Source: an uncultured Bacteroidales bacterium (GTDB lineage Bacteria; Bacteroidota; Bacteroidia; Bacteroidales; UBA932). From it: a stretch of DNA of 64,000 bases. Made by a program: the position numbers and the translations under genes. Each line of letters starts with the position of its first letter. The stretch's first letter is position 1. Below are positions 1-9,382 of this stretch, one piece after another. The stretch lies in contig CAMYYI010000002.1 in NCBI GenBank assembly GCA_947303465.1, forward strand, positions 1-64,000, read 5' to 3'. Under the pieces are notes generated by a model. The model searched no databases. It was not told the origin of the DNA and saw nothing but the letters and a program-made list of their open reading frames with translations.

Positions 1-2782
1 CGCTGTCGGAGTTGTGGACGGCGTTGACGAAGGCTTCGCTCTGGGCAAGGAGGTCAGGGAGCTGCTGGATCTGGGCACGGACTGTGTCGGCGTGATCCCA
101 CTCGATGCCTCCGTAGAGGGTGTTGAAGTCTTCGACGATGTTGGAAAGGACATCCAGCTCGGGTTCTTTCTTGCCGCCCTTGGTGCCCACGGGGATGGGA
201 GCAATCTCGGAGTCTTTGTCGGTGAGCGAGATGTTGACCTCTTCCTGCTCGACGATGCGGTATTTGTCGAAGTCGATGGCTTCGATGAGGCCTTCGGTCC
301 AGTCATCGATGACCAGCTTGGGCAGCTTGGCGCCCAGGTAGTAGTAGAAGTGGTAGAGTTTCTCCCATTCTACGCTGCTGAAGGGCATCACTGCAGCCAG
401 GAAGGGATAGGTGCGGATATAGCTCTTGATGGCGCTCTTGCACTTGATCTGCTTGTCTTCCGTGAGTTCTGCCTTGAAGCGCTCTACGCAGCGGTTGATG
501 ATAGGGTCAAGCTCTTCACGGGAAGCGGAACTCCAGTAGAGTTTATTGAACTCGTGGACATCTTCTTCTGTGTAGATGTTGGCGCTTTCTATCTCTTCGA
601 TAAGGTCGTTGAGTTTGTTAGGATCGGTCTCGTGTGTGAGAATGGTGCCCTTGTAGTAAGTCTGGAAGGCCTTTTGGATATCTTCCGGCTCGTTGGCGAA
701 GTCCAGGATAAAGGTGTCGCGCTTCTTGGGATGGCAGCGATTGAGGCGGGAAAGGGTCTGTACGGCTTTCACGTCAGAGAGCTGCTTATCCACGTACATC
801 GTGTGGAGGAGCGGCTGGTCGTAGCCCGTCTGGTACTTGTTGGCCACCACGAGGATGCGGTAAGGATCTGCAGCGATTCTCTTCTCTATTTCTGATGAAG
901 GGAAGCCGTTGATAGTTGATTCGTTGACCATCTTGCCCTGCCACTCTTTTTCGCCAGAGAATGCCACAACGGCCTTGTAAGGGCTGTGGCGCTCCTCCAG
1001 TTGTTTGGTGATGGCGTAGTAGAATTCGATGGCGCGTATGATGCTGGAGGTCACAACCATTGCGCGGGCCTGGCCGCCAATCTTATGGGCAGCAATTACT
1101 TTGTCCAGGAAGTGATTGACGATGATGAGAGACTTCTCGTTGATGGTCTGGGGCTGGCGCTCTACAAAGGCGCGAATCTTCTTAGGAGCCTCCAGCTTGT
1201 CAAACTCAGGATCATCCTGGGTGGCCTTGAGAATCTTGTAGTAGCTGCGATATGGCGTGTAATTCTTGAGCACGTCCATAATGAATCCTTCCTCGATGGC
1301 CTGCTTCATCGTGTATTCGTGGCAGGGAACGTGTCCTACTGTGCCATCAGGATTCTGCACCGGCTTGCCGAACATCTGCAGCGTCTTGTTTTTAGGCGTG
1401 GCAGTGAAGGCGTAGTAGTTCACGTTCGGAGCCATCTTGCGGCCCTTGATGATCTTCAGGATGAGGTCTTCGATGTCTTCCTCATCATCCTCCGCATTTC
1501 CAGAGACCACGATGTTCATGTCGGCGGACATGGATCCGTTCTGTGAGCTGTGGGCCTCATCAATGATGATGGCGAAGTTGAGGTCGCCGAGGGAGCCACC
1601 GATGGCGTCCAGGATGAACTGGAACTTGTGGATGGTGGTGATGATAATCTTCTTGCCGCCCTGCAGTGCTTCCCTCAATGTGGCGGAGTCTTCTGCCCAG
1701 GCGACGATGTTGGAGAGGCGCTTGAAGGCTTTGATGTTGTCGCGGATCTGTTTGTCCAGGTTGACGCGGTCGGTGACCACAATCACGGAGTCCACGATGT
1801 TCTCGTCATCTTCTACCAAGGTGACCAGCTGGTATGCCAGCCAGGTGATGGTGTTGCTCTTTCCGGAGCCGGCGCTGTGCTGGATGAGGAACCTCTGGCC
1901 AATCGGATTTGCCCGGGTATCAAGAAGCAGCCGGCGCACACAATCCAGCTGGTGATAACGGGGCCAAATGACACGCTTAACGGGTTTATCTGAGCCTTCA
2001 ACGTCTTTCTCGATAACCTGAGCGTAATTCTCCATAATATCAGAGAGAGACTCCTTCTTCAGGATTTCCTGCCAAAGATATTCCGTCCGGATCTTGGAAT
2101 CTACCCAAGGGTTGCCGGCACCTCCATTCACGCCTTTGTTGAACGGCAGGAACCAGCTATCCTTCCCCTTGAGCTCCGTACACATCATAATCTCATCATC
2201 ATCCACGGCGAAGTGGACCGCGCAGCGTCTGGGGGCGAATAGCGGGTCGGAAGCCGGGCGGTCGTTCTGGTACTGCTTGATGGCGTTCTGAACGTTCTGG
2301 CCGGTGTATTTGTTCTTCAACTCGCAGGTGATGATGGGGAAACCGTTGAGGAAAACACAGACATCCAGGGCATCCAGCGTCTGCTCGGCCGAGTGGTGGA
2401 GCTGGCGAGTGACACTGAATATGTTCTTCTGGTAGAACTCATAGGCGGAGGGATTGAGTTCTGACGGTATGGGATAGTACAGGTCAAAGATCTGCCCGTT
2501 GAAACGGAAGCCCTTGCGGAGGACATTGGTGATGCCCTCCTTGATGATGTGTTCCGACAGGCGGCTGAAGAAGAGCCGTCTCTGGCTCTCCGTGGCAAAG
2601 CACATTGTCGTTTCCACCTTCATCGGCTGGGTAGCCTTAAGGAAGCGCTCCACGCGTCCCTTATCCAGGGTGAACTCTTTGTCAAAGTCTGAAGACTGTC
2701 CCTGCTCGTAACCCTGATGGTCACGGAGGTACTCCACCATAATGGTCTCAAGACCTTTCTCTGTCATGTCTGTGTGCGGCAT
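1..2782 (-). CDS. hsdR: Type I restriction endonuclease subunit R (HsdR), 3' part missing at left window edge
   Basis: Manual minus-strand translation from ATG at 2782 (MPHTDMTEKGLETIMVEYLRDHQGYEQGQSSDFDKEF...) stays open to base 1; Walker A-like HSAGSGKSNTI near 1848-1880, DEAH box (IIIDEAHSSQNGS) near 1550-1561. Not listed in the ORF track, probably because it has no stop inside the window. Confidence 0.93.
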   Translation of the reverse strand, partial: MPHTDMTEKGLETIMVEYLRDHQGYEQGQSSDFDKEFTLDKGRVERFLKATQPMKVETTMCFATESQRRLFFSRLSEHIIKEGITNVLRKGFRFNGQIFDLYYPIPSELNPSAYEFYQKNIFSVTRQLHHSAEQTLDALDVCVFLNGFPIITCELKNKYTGQNVQNAIKQYQNDRPASDPLFAPRRCAVHFAVDDDEIMMCTELKGKDSWFLPFNKGVNGGAGNPWVDSKIRTEYLWQEILKKESLSDIMENYAQVIEKDVEGSDKPVKRVIWPRYHQLDCVRRLLLDTRANPIGQRFLIQHSAGSGKSNTITWLAYQLVTLVEDDENIVDSVIVVTDRVNLDKQIRDNIKAFKRLSNIVAWAEDSATLREALQGGKKIIITTIHKFQFILDAIGGSLGDLNFAIIIDEAHSSQNGSMSADMNIVVSGNAEDDEEDIEDLILKIIKGRKMAPNVNYYAFTATPKNKTLQMFGKPVQNPDGTVGHVPCHEYTMKQAIEEGFIMDVLKNYTPYRSYYKILKATQDDPEFDKLEAPKKIRAFVERQPQTINEKSLIIVNHFLDKVIAAHKIGGQARAMVVTSSIIRAIEFYYAITKQLEERHSPYKAVVAFSGEKEWQGKMVNESTINGFPSSEIEKRIAADPYRILVVANKYQTGYDQPLLHTMYVDKQLSDVKAVQTLSRLNRCHPKKRDTFILDFANEPEDIQKAFQTYYKGTILTHETDPNKLNDLIEEIESANIYTEEDVHEFNKLYWSSASREELDPIINRCVERFKAELTEDKQIKCKSAIKSYIRTYPFLAAVMPFSSVEWEKLYHFYYYLGAKLPKLVIDDWTEGLIEAIDFDKYRIVEQEEVNISLTDKDSEIAPIPVGTKGGKKEPELDVLSNIVEDFNTLYGGIEWDHADTVRAQIQQLPDLLAQSEAFVNAVHNSDS

Positions 2783-2784
2783 AG

Positions 2785-4044
2785 CTAACTTAATTCGTCT
2801 TGTATGTTGACTTGCCCAGTAACAACGTCTGAAATGAGTCGTTGTTTATACTCTGAAAGGCGGTCAATTTCATCTTTAAGGGAGAAAATCATAGAATCGA
2901 TTGCGTGAGTCTTAGTTTCAATATACTCCACTATCGCATTTTGCTCATCCAAAGGTGGAAGCGGGAAACCAATTTGCATAAACCGATTATGCTTTACAAC
3001 TTTCCTCAGTCCAGAATAATAAGGACGTAAGGCCTTAATATTATCGATAGCCAGATAGAATGCATACACAAACTTTGGATTTACGATGTCTTCACGGACC
3101 TTAAAAATGTCGTATGCACCAGTAATCATACCGTTATTCATTGATAATCCCACTGTACGTGGCGTCTCATCAATATCAAACAAACAAAACACAAGTTCGT
3201 TTGGCTCAACTACTTTATAAGACTCAAAATCTTTAGGGAACTTTCCTTTACCGCTTTCTACATCTCTAATAATAACGCCATTCGTAGTCAGAGACAAAAG
3301 ACGATATTCATTAGACCTCATCCCGACTTTTTCATCTTGCTCGATGAGGAAAGTCATATTCCTTACTCTTTTCCAATGAGATGGATGGACTGTTTGTAAC
3401 GGCGTATCCATATACGTCATTGGAACATTAGGGTTTAGGCCGCGTGTGACCACAGAGGCGATTTCAGCCTGTTTTAATTCGTTAAGAGTTTGTAACTCTC
3501 TCTCTCTCTGACATTTACAAGATTCAATTAAAGTTATCTCTTTATCAAGATAAGCTGCTATTTTTATTTGTTCCTCAATTGGAGGCAGAGGAATCATGAT
3601 GGAGCTCATTTCGTTCCAACGTGTAGTCCAAAGATCTGCAACAATACCTCTTCCATTTCTGTAAAACTCTTCCACATAATCATTACTTCTGAAGAGGTAG
3701 TGATAATATGGCGCATATACGCCATGCGGTTCGAGGACAATGTTTATTAGGGATACTGAACCATCAAATGAAGATACACCACAAGAGCCTTTCCGGTCAG
3801 ACCTTGAATTTACAACAAAGTCACCTTTCAAAACTAGTTTTCTATTGTCACCATTTTCTGTTTTTACTGCGGTCTCGAGTTGAGGGGTCACGCCATTCTT
3901 TGATACTGATAATGCCGGATAGTCTTGATCCGACACCTTTGTAGAGCGTAAACGGAAATGACTCTTTATTTTACAACTATCCCAATTAACAGGAATAGTT
4001 GGAAGCCACTGAATTCCGCTATTTTTGTATTCACTATACTTCAT
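2785..4044 (-). CDS. hsdS: Type I restriction-modification specificity subunit S
   Basis: 419 aa; two half-repeats with IPLPPIEEQ...AAYLD and FPLPPLDEQ...VEYIE typical of HsdS; 2-nt gaps to hsdM and hsdR. Confidence 0.93.
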   Translation of the reverse strand: MKYSEYKNSGIQWLPTIPVNWDSCKIKSHFRLRSTKVSDQDYPALSVSKNGVTPQLETAVKTENGDNRKLVLKGDFVVNSRSDRKGSCGVSSFDGSVSLINIVLEPHGVYAPYYHYLFRSNDYVEEFYRNGRGIVADLWTTRWNEMSSIMIPLPPIEEQIKIAAYLDKEITLIESCKCQRERELQTLNELKQAEIASVVTRGLNPNVPMTYMDTPLQTVHPSHWKRVRNMTFLIEQDEKVGMRSNEYRLLSLTTNGVIIRDVESGKGKFPKDFESYKVVEPNELVFCLFDIDETPRTVGLSMNNGMITGAYDIFKVREDIVNPKFVYAFYLAIDNIKALRPYYSGLRKVVKHNRFMQIGFPLPPLDEQNAIVEYIETKTHAIDSMIFSLKDEIDRLSEYKQRLISDVVTGQVNIQDELS

Positions 4045-4046
4045 AC

Positions 4047-5903
4047 CTAAAGACCCAAAATCTCGTTTAATAAACCTTCAGTACTAGCCTCGATATCGCG
4101 GATATCGGATGATATAGCTTCAATAGATCGCAATTTGATAGGCTTGTAGAAATACTTTGTAAAGCTTAACTCGTAGCCAATAGTCGGTTCACCAAACACT
4201 TCCTCCGGTTCGTAAGGCTTCACCTCGTTATCGTAAAAGCCTTCAACTCCGCCAGGATAGAGGAAAGGAATCTGTTCCACTTCTCCCTTGACTTTTGCAA
4301 GCTTTACTTTGCCTTTCCGGTCCTTGATGACGTTCCCGTTCTCATCCTTTGCCGGCTTAAACAGCTCAACCTCCCAGTAGCCAAACTCCTCATTCGGGAA
4401 GATCTTGCTATACTCGTTTTCCTCGAAGTTCATCAGGAGCTCCAGGATCTTCTTTCGGTCGTTGGCGTCCGTCTCACAGTTCTTTTCGCCCAGATTCTTA
4501 CGAAGCGGGGTCTTGATGGATGTGGCGTCAATAAGCTGAACTTTACCTCTACGTCGAGCTTCCTTTCGGTTGGTGACAATCCAGATGTAAGTGCCAATGC
4601 CTGTGTTATAGAAATCCTTTTCAGGCATAGCAATGATGGCCTCCAACATATCGTTCTCGATGATGTACCGGCGGAGATTGCTTTCGCCTCCACCAGCATC
4701 ACCGGTGAAGAGGGAGGAACCATTGTGCACCTCGACAATGCGAGTGCCCATCTTGGTGCCGTCTTTCATACGGCTGATGTTGTTGGCCAGGAAGAGCATC
4801 TGAGGGTCTCCAATACCGGGAATCACGTTGAACTCCGGATCATCGTCATAGACGAATTTGAAGCGCGGGTCGGAAATCTTTTTCTTCTCGCTCTCGGCCA
4901 GGCCCCATTTCTTGAGGTCTTCCTTCCAGGGTGTGCCGAAAGGAGGATTTGAAATGCAGAAGTCGTAGGTTTCACCCTTATGGCCATCTTCAGAGATAGT
5001 GGAGCCAAAGGCGATGTACTGACGGGATGTGCCGTTGAGGATGTAGTCAAAGGATTTGCGCTCGCCGGAGATCATCAGGTCGGCCTTGCAGGTGGCGTAG
5101 GTTTCCGGCTGGAGTTCCTGGCCGAAGATGTTGATATTGATCTTGCGGCCGCGCTCCTTGGCGAGGCGCTTGATTTCAGCCTCACTGATGGTGAGGATAC
5201 CGCCGGTACCGCAGGCGCCGTCGTAGATGCTGTAGGTGCTGTCTTCCAGTTTGTCGGCCACCGGTATGACGGCCAGGTCGGCAAGGAGATGGACGTAGTC
5301 ACGAGGAGTGAAGTGCTCACCAGCTTCGGTGACGTTGTTCTCTTCATTAAATTTCCGGAGGAGTTCCTCGAAGAGGGTACCCATCATGTGGTTGTCGAGG
5401 GCCGGGAGGATTTCTTTGCCCTTATCGTCCAGGACCGGCTTGATGCTCAGGTTGATGGAACTGTCGGTGAACTTGTCGATGATTGAGCCCAAGCGTTCTG
5501 CTTCGGTAAGGTTGTCAACCTGCTGGCGGAGGCGGAACTTGTCGATGATGTCCTGAACGTCCTTGCTGTAGCCGTTGAGGTAGTCGATGAAGTTCATCTT
5601 GAGGCGGACCGGATCGACCTCTGCCTTGAGCTTCCGCATTGTGAAGCGGGAGGTGTTGCAGAAGGGATAGCCGGTGGTCTGGAACAGGATTGGCTCCTGA
5701 TTGACAATGTGGGCGGCGTCCAACTGCTTCTTGCGCTCGAGAACGGCGTCCTTCGTGGGCTCCAGGAGGATGTCCAGACGGCGGAGAACCATCATCGGCA
5801 TGATGATTTTCTTGTATTCACCTTTCTCAAAGGCGTGGACGAGGACATCGTTTGCGATGTTCCAGATGAAGGAGAACAGGTGGTTGTATTGGGCTGTGTT
5901 CAT
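4047..5903 (-). CDS. hsdM: Type I restriction-modification DNA methyltransferase subunit M
   Basis: 618 aa; YDGACGTGGILT SAM motif and ISNPPFG (N/D-PPF) motif; operonic with hsdS/hsdR. Confidence 0.96.
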   Translation of the reverse strand: MNTAQYNHLFSFIWNIANDVLVHAFEKGEYKKIIMPMMVLRRLDILLEPTKDAVLERKKQLDAAHIVNQEPILFQTTGYPFCNTSRFTMRKLKAEVDPVRLKMNFIDYLNGYSKDVQDIIDKFRLRQQVDNLTEAERLGSIIDKFTDSSINLSIKPVLDDKGKEILPALDNHMMGTLFEELLRKFNEENNVTEAGEHFTPRDYVHLLADLAVIPVADKLEDSTYSIYDGACGTGGILTISEAEIKRLAKERGRKININIFGQELQPETYATCKADLMISGERKSFDYILNGTSRQYIAFGSTISEDGHKGETYDFCISNPPFGTPWKEDLKKWGLAESEKKKISDPRFKFVYDDDPEFNVIPGIGDPQMLFLANNISRMKDGTKMGTRIVEVHNGSSLFTGDAGGGESNLRRYIIENDMLEAIIAMPEKDFYNTGIGTYIWIVTNRKEARRRGKVQLIDATSIKTPLRKNLGEKNCETDANDRKKILELLMNFEENEYSKIFPNEEFGYWEVELFKPAKDENGNVIKDRKGKVKLAKVKGEVEQIPFLYPGGVEGFYDNEVKPYEPEEVFGEPTIGYELSFTKYFYKPIKLRSIEAISSDIRDIEASTEGLLNEILGL

Positions 5904-5919
5904 GGTAAGTGTTTATCTG

Positions 5920-6711
5920 CTATATCTTTTCTTCCTTCAGTCTAAATGCTTCAGGATTTACTGTCATTTGGTATATTTTAATATCGGGGTTACACTTGCG
6001 TGCTTCCTTAATAATCTTATCTTTTTCTTCGTCACTCATTTTGATACCCAAATAAAGGCTCTCAAAGCACTCGCCTCCCAAATGAGGATAAGCGCGAACT
6101 TCTTTCCAATCAATCACTTCCTTACGATTTTTGGGCTTATATGGTAAACCCATTGGCGCAAAACAAGGATGATTCAAAGTGCCTGCCGGAGTGGGATCTA
6201 ATAGCAACAGCCTTACCTCCTGTTCATGTTCCCACGCTTTTGCTTTGGTGGAAAGGAGGTAATGGAAGTAGTCTTCTGCATCATGGAAATAGTCAGGTTT
6301 TTCAATGACATCTCTGTACTGTACCTCCATTTCCAATGCGCCCATGTATATGCTACAGTGAATCTTGGACAAGTATTTCCTAGCTTTTTCCATGTCCAAA
6401 CCTATGCATACACCCTTATGATTTCCATAATAGGTCCACATCAACAGGGAATCATATACTTTGGACAAACTACAGATCCATGCACTATTCCTAAGATTCT
6501 CCATATCAATTTCTCCCTTCTCCTTAAGGAAATCTGCAGGAGGCCAATTATACTCATTAACTGGGACGTTGGAGAAATCAAATAATGCTGGATGACAGTC
6601 GAATGGATCGTTTAAGCGTGTTGAATTAGTGAATTGAAGATTGCTGTTGTGAAGCATCAACAATCCACCATTGATGTCAAGATACTTATATAGCTTAGAG
6701 CGGTCCGTCAT
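5920..6711 (-). CDS. DUF2971-like protein
   Basis: 263 aa; N-terminal KYLDINGGLLMLHNSNLQFTNSTRLNDPFDCHPALF and WICSLSKVYDSLLMWTYYGNHKGVCIGLD resemble DUF2971; 16 nt upstream of hsdM, same strand. Confidence 0.7.
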   Translation of the reverse strand: MTDRSKLYKYLDINGGLLMLHNSNLQFTNSTRLNDPFDCHPALFDFSNVPVNEYNWPPADFLKEKGEIDMENLRNSAWICSLSKVYDSLLMWTYYGNHKGVCIGLDMEKARKYLSKIHCSIYMGALEMEVQYRDVIEKPDYFHDAEDYFHYLLSTKAKAWEHEQEVRLLLLDPTPAGTLNHPCFAPMGLPYKPKNRKEVIDWKEVRAYPHLGGECFESLYLGIKMSDEEKDKIIKEARKCNPDIKIYQMTVNPEAFRLKEEKI

Positions 6712-6926
6712 CTAAACGCAAATAAGGTTGTACCTATCCTTGCTACTGATTATTCAGTTATAGTTCTTTGGGTAATACGCAAATTTAGCAAAAAAGGTAT
6801 AAAGTCGTATAAGAAAGTATAACAAATTGAAACACGATAATAAATTTGACAAAATGCTGTCATAAAATCTGACCTCGTGAAACAAAACGCCCTGACGTCA
6901 ATAGACATCAAGGCGAATAGTAGCTG

Positions 6927-7088
6927 TGCTGGGAAGGAGGCTCCCGGGGGCGTGGCCCCCCTCGGCCACGGGAAGAGGGAGGGGCCCGCTGAACACAAGT
7001 TATCGCGAAGCGATGACGCAGGAGGCAGTGGGAGGGTACGGAGTGGAGCGAAGCGGAACGGAGCCCCACGGGAGCCTCCTTCCTGGCA
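6927..7088. repeat. 162-bp palindromic element with imperfect terminal inverted repeats
   Basis: Left arm tgctgggaaggaggctcccg (6927-6946), right arm cgggagcctccttcctggca (7069-7088), 18/20 inverted match; internal modules gggaggggcccgc, gtgggaggg and gagcgaagcg also occur in the element inside the 31597-32892 gene. Confidence 0.75.
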
Positions 7089-7162
7089 CAACGGTGGAGA
7101 TTCTTCGCTTCGCTCAGAATAACAAGAAGAGTCTCCGGTTTCCACGGGGACTCTCTGCGGTA

Positions 7163-7243
7163 TTGGGGTGCAATAACGTCATTTCTGCACCCCAACCTCT
7201 GTATTTCCCTAACCAGGGGTGCAAATATGGCCTTTTTGCACCC
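7163..7243. repeat. Two consecutive dyads with the same architecture (GGGGTGCA-N13-TGCACCC)
   Basis: ttggggtgca (7163-7172) / tgcaccccaa (7186-7195), 13-nt spacer; ggggtgca (7216-7223) / tgcaccc (7237-7243), 13-nt spacer; 51 bp apart. Confidence 0.8.
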
Positions 7244-7274
7244 AACAATATAAGATAGAGGATGGCCTCAAATC

Positions 7275-7479
7275 CTAAGACTTTTTTATCAATCTGATCC
7301 TTGCTTCAGTCAGCACAGTATCGCTTTTCGTGTAAGGTGTGTCCTGCCAGGTCGAGGTCTTTGTCAAACACAACAATTAATGTATATTTGCCTTCAGCAA
7401 GACGGTCGTGGAATCGGCCGGTAATGAAATCAGGAGTATGGTAAGTCCTCCATTCTGGAGGCGGCTCCCTACAAATTCA
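7275..7479 (-). pseudogene. Decayed C-terminal gene fragment with a frameshift
   Basis: Minus strand reads HTPDFITGRFHDRLAEGKYTLIVVFDKDLD... then continues in another frame as STWQDTPYTKSDTVLTEARIRLIKKS*; upstream boundary uncertain. Confidence 0.4.
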
Positions 7480-7513
7480 TAGTGTTTATAGTCTTGGGAA
7501 GGCGTTTCCATTT

Positions 7514-8047
7514 ATGGAAGTGTCCTTTCAATCCCCAAAACATATTATCCTAATAAATATGGATGATTCTTGTGGCTTGTTTGTGCTGTACAAACAGTAT
7601 CCGAGCGGAGGAAAGATTTGGTTAATGCTTGGTCTTGAGACAACAGGTTCGGATTATGACGACATACTGGCCATTGCAGATTGCCTGGCAGAATGCGGAC
7701 ATGAAGTAAAATTGCTTCATGCGGTTCATTATAAGGATCCATTGTATCGTGAAGTATTTGGTGAACTGATTGGAACAAAATACTACCGCAAGTGCCCAGA
7801 TTTGCTCGTGGATGGAGTGTTTGTTGAATATGAGTCCTACAAAACAGCACAGCCAAAGAAGGCGTTTCGAAATATGCTGCATTATGGCTTAGAGCAATCT
7901 GACGCCATCATTATTCGGCAATGCAACCTCACAGATGGTTATATGATTAGAAAAATACTAAGTAAAAAAGAAAAGGGGGGATCAGTTTCAAAAGTATGGA
8001 TCTTTGATGGGCACAACCTGAGACCACTATATAAAACTGAAGGCTGA
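7514..8047 (+). CDS. Hypothetical protein, possibly a BECR/CdiA-CT-like nuclease-fold protein of mobile elements
   Basis: 177 aa; PDLLVDGVFVEYESYKTAQPKKAFRNMLHYGLEQSDAIIIRQ pattern recalls CdiA-CT-type tRNase/BECR-like domains; start codon uncertain. Confidence 0.4.
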   Translation: MEVSFQSPKHIILINMDDSCGLFVLYKQYPSGGKIWLMLGLETTGSDYDDILAIADCLAECGHEVKLLHAVHYKDPLYREVFGELIGTKYYRKCPDLLVDGVFVEYESYKTAQPKKAFRNMLHYGLEQSDAIIIRQCNLTDGYMIRKILSKKEKGGSVSKVWIFDGHNLRPLYKTEG

Positions 8048-8376
8048 TGAAAAACTCATCAGCCCAGTGTGCAGCGAATCCGTAGAATCACTTGGTGCAA
8101 ATATACTGCTTTTTTTATAATCCACAAATCTTTTAATGAATCATCGCCTTTAAACACCAAACTAACAGTTGATTATGAAGAAGGAGATTGAAATACCACA
8201 AGGAAATACGCCGGAGGATAATAAGGCAAGAAAGAAAAAAAGATGGCATTTTCACCTCGGCACCTTGATACTGTTGCCAAATTATTTCAGCAAGACGGTC
8301 GTGGAGTTGGTCAATCGGGCAGGTTATAGCCAATTGGCATTGCAAATACTGCTAAGAATTGTTATATTTGCAAGTT

Positions 8377-9378
8377 ATGAAAGTAGCTATTGTCGGTGCC
8401 AGCGGCGCAGTTGGCCAAGAATTCCTTAAGGTTCTGGAAGAAAGGAACTTCCCTGTTGATGAACTCCTCCTGTTCGGCTCGGAGCGCAGTGCCGGACGCA
8501 AGTACAATTTCAAAGGCAAAGAGTACACTGTCCGCCTTCTTCAGCACAACGACGACTTCGAGGGCGTAGATTTTGCGTTCACGTCTGCAGGCGCGTCCAC
8601 TTCCAAAGAATTCGCCGGGACCATAACCAAACACGGGGCGGTTATGATAGACAACTCCTCCGCCTTCAGGATGGACGAGGACGTGCCCCTGGTGGTTCCG
8701 GAATGCAACGCCGATGATGCGCTGAACAGACCCAGGAACATCATCGCCAACCCCAACTGTACCACCATCATGATGGTGACAGTACTTAAACCAATTGAAG
8801 AGTTATCTCACATAAAACGCATACACGTAGCGAGTTACCAATCCGCATCCGGTGCCGGAGCACAGGCTATGGCAGAGCTCGAACAGCAGTACAGGCAGAT
8901 AGTCGAGGGCAAACCGGTAACGGTTGAAAAGTTCGCCTACCAGCTCGCCTATAACGTTATCCCGCAGATAGACGTATTCCAGGATAACGGCTACACAAAG
9001 GAGGAGATGAAGATGTTCAACGAAACCCGGAAGATACTTCACTCCGACGTCCGCTGCTCGGCAATGTGCGTTCGCATTTCCGCCCTCCGCTCCCATTCCG
9101 AGGCGGTCTGGATCGAGACCGAAAAGCCTTTGGAAGTCAAGCAGGTACAGGACGCCCTCGCTGCCGCACCCGGAGTCACCCTTCAGGACGATCCTGCCAC
9201 GAAGACCTATCCCATGCCCCTGTTCACAGGCGGCAAGGACGATATATACGTAGGTCGCGTACGCAAGGATCTTGCATGCGACAACGGCATCACCCTGTGG
9301 CTTTCCGGAGACCAGATCAAGAAGGGCGCCGCCCTGAACGCCGTGCAGATAGCCGAGTACCTGATAAGCAAACGCTGA
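8377..9378 (+). CDS. asd: Aspartate-semialdehyde dehydrogenase
   Basis: [35 protein letters not shown] active-site Cys; start placed at 8377 rather than the ORF-track 8359. Confidence 0.97.
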   Translation: MKVAIVGASGAVGQEFLKVLEERNFPVDELLLFGSERSAGRKYNFKGKEYTVRLLQHNDDFEGVDFAFTSAGASTSKEFAGTITKHGAVMIDNSSAFRMDEDVPLVVPECNADDALNRPRNIIANPNCTTIMMVTVLKPIEELSHIKRIHVASYQSASGAGAQAMAELEQQYRQIVEGKPVTVEKFAYQLAYNVIPQIDVFQDNGYTKEEMKMFNETRKILHSDVRCSAMCVRISALRSHSEAVWIETEKPLEVKQVQDALAAAPGVTLQDDPATKTYPMPLFTGGKDDIYVGRVRKDLACDNGITLWLSGDQIKKGAALNAVQIAEYLISKR

Positions 9379-9382
9379 CCCC

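Noticed and set aside
14-1993. Plus-strand ORFs over the first 2 kb
   Set aside because: The real gene is hsdR on the minus strand, which has Walker A and DEAH motifs and is missing from the track only because it is truncated.
2785-4044. Phase-variable hsdS (invertible shufflon)
   Set aside because: Only one hsdS copy, with no second hsdS fragment, recombinase gene or matching inverted repeats visible nearby in the window.
6750-7258. Overlapping small ORFs on both strands
   Set aside because: They lie in the palindromic/repeat region; coding potential is explained by repeat composition.
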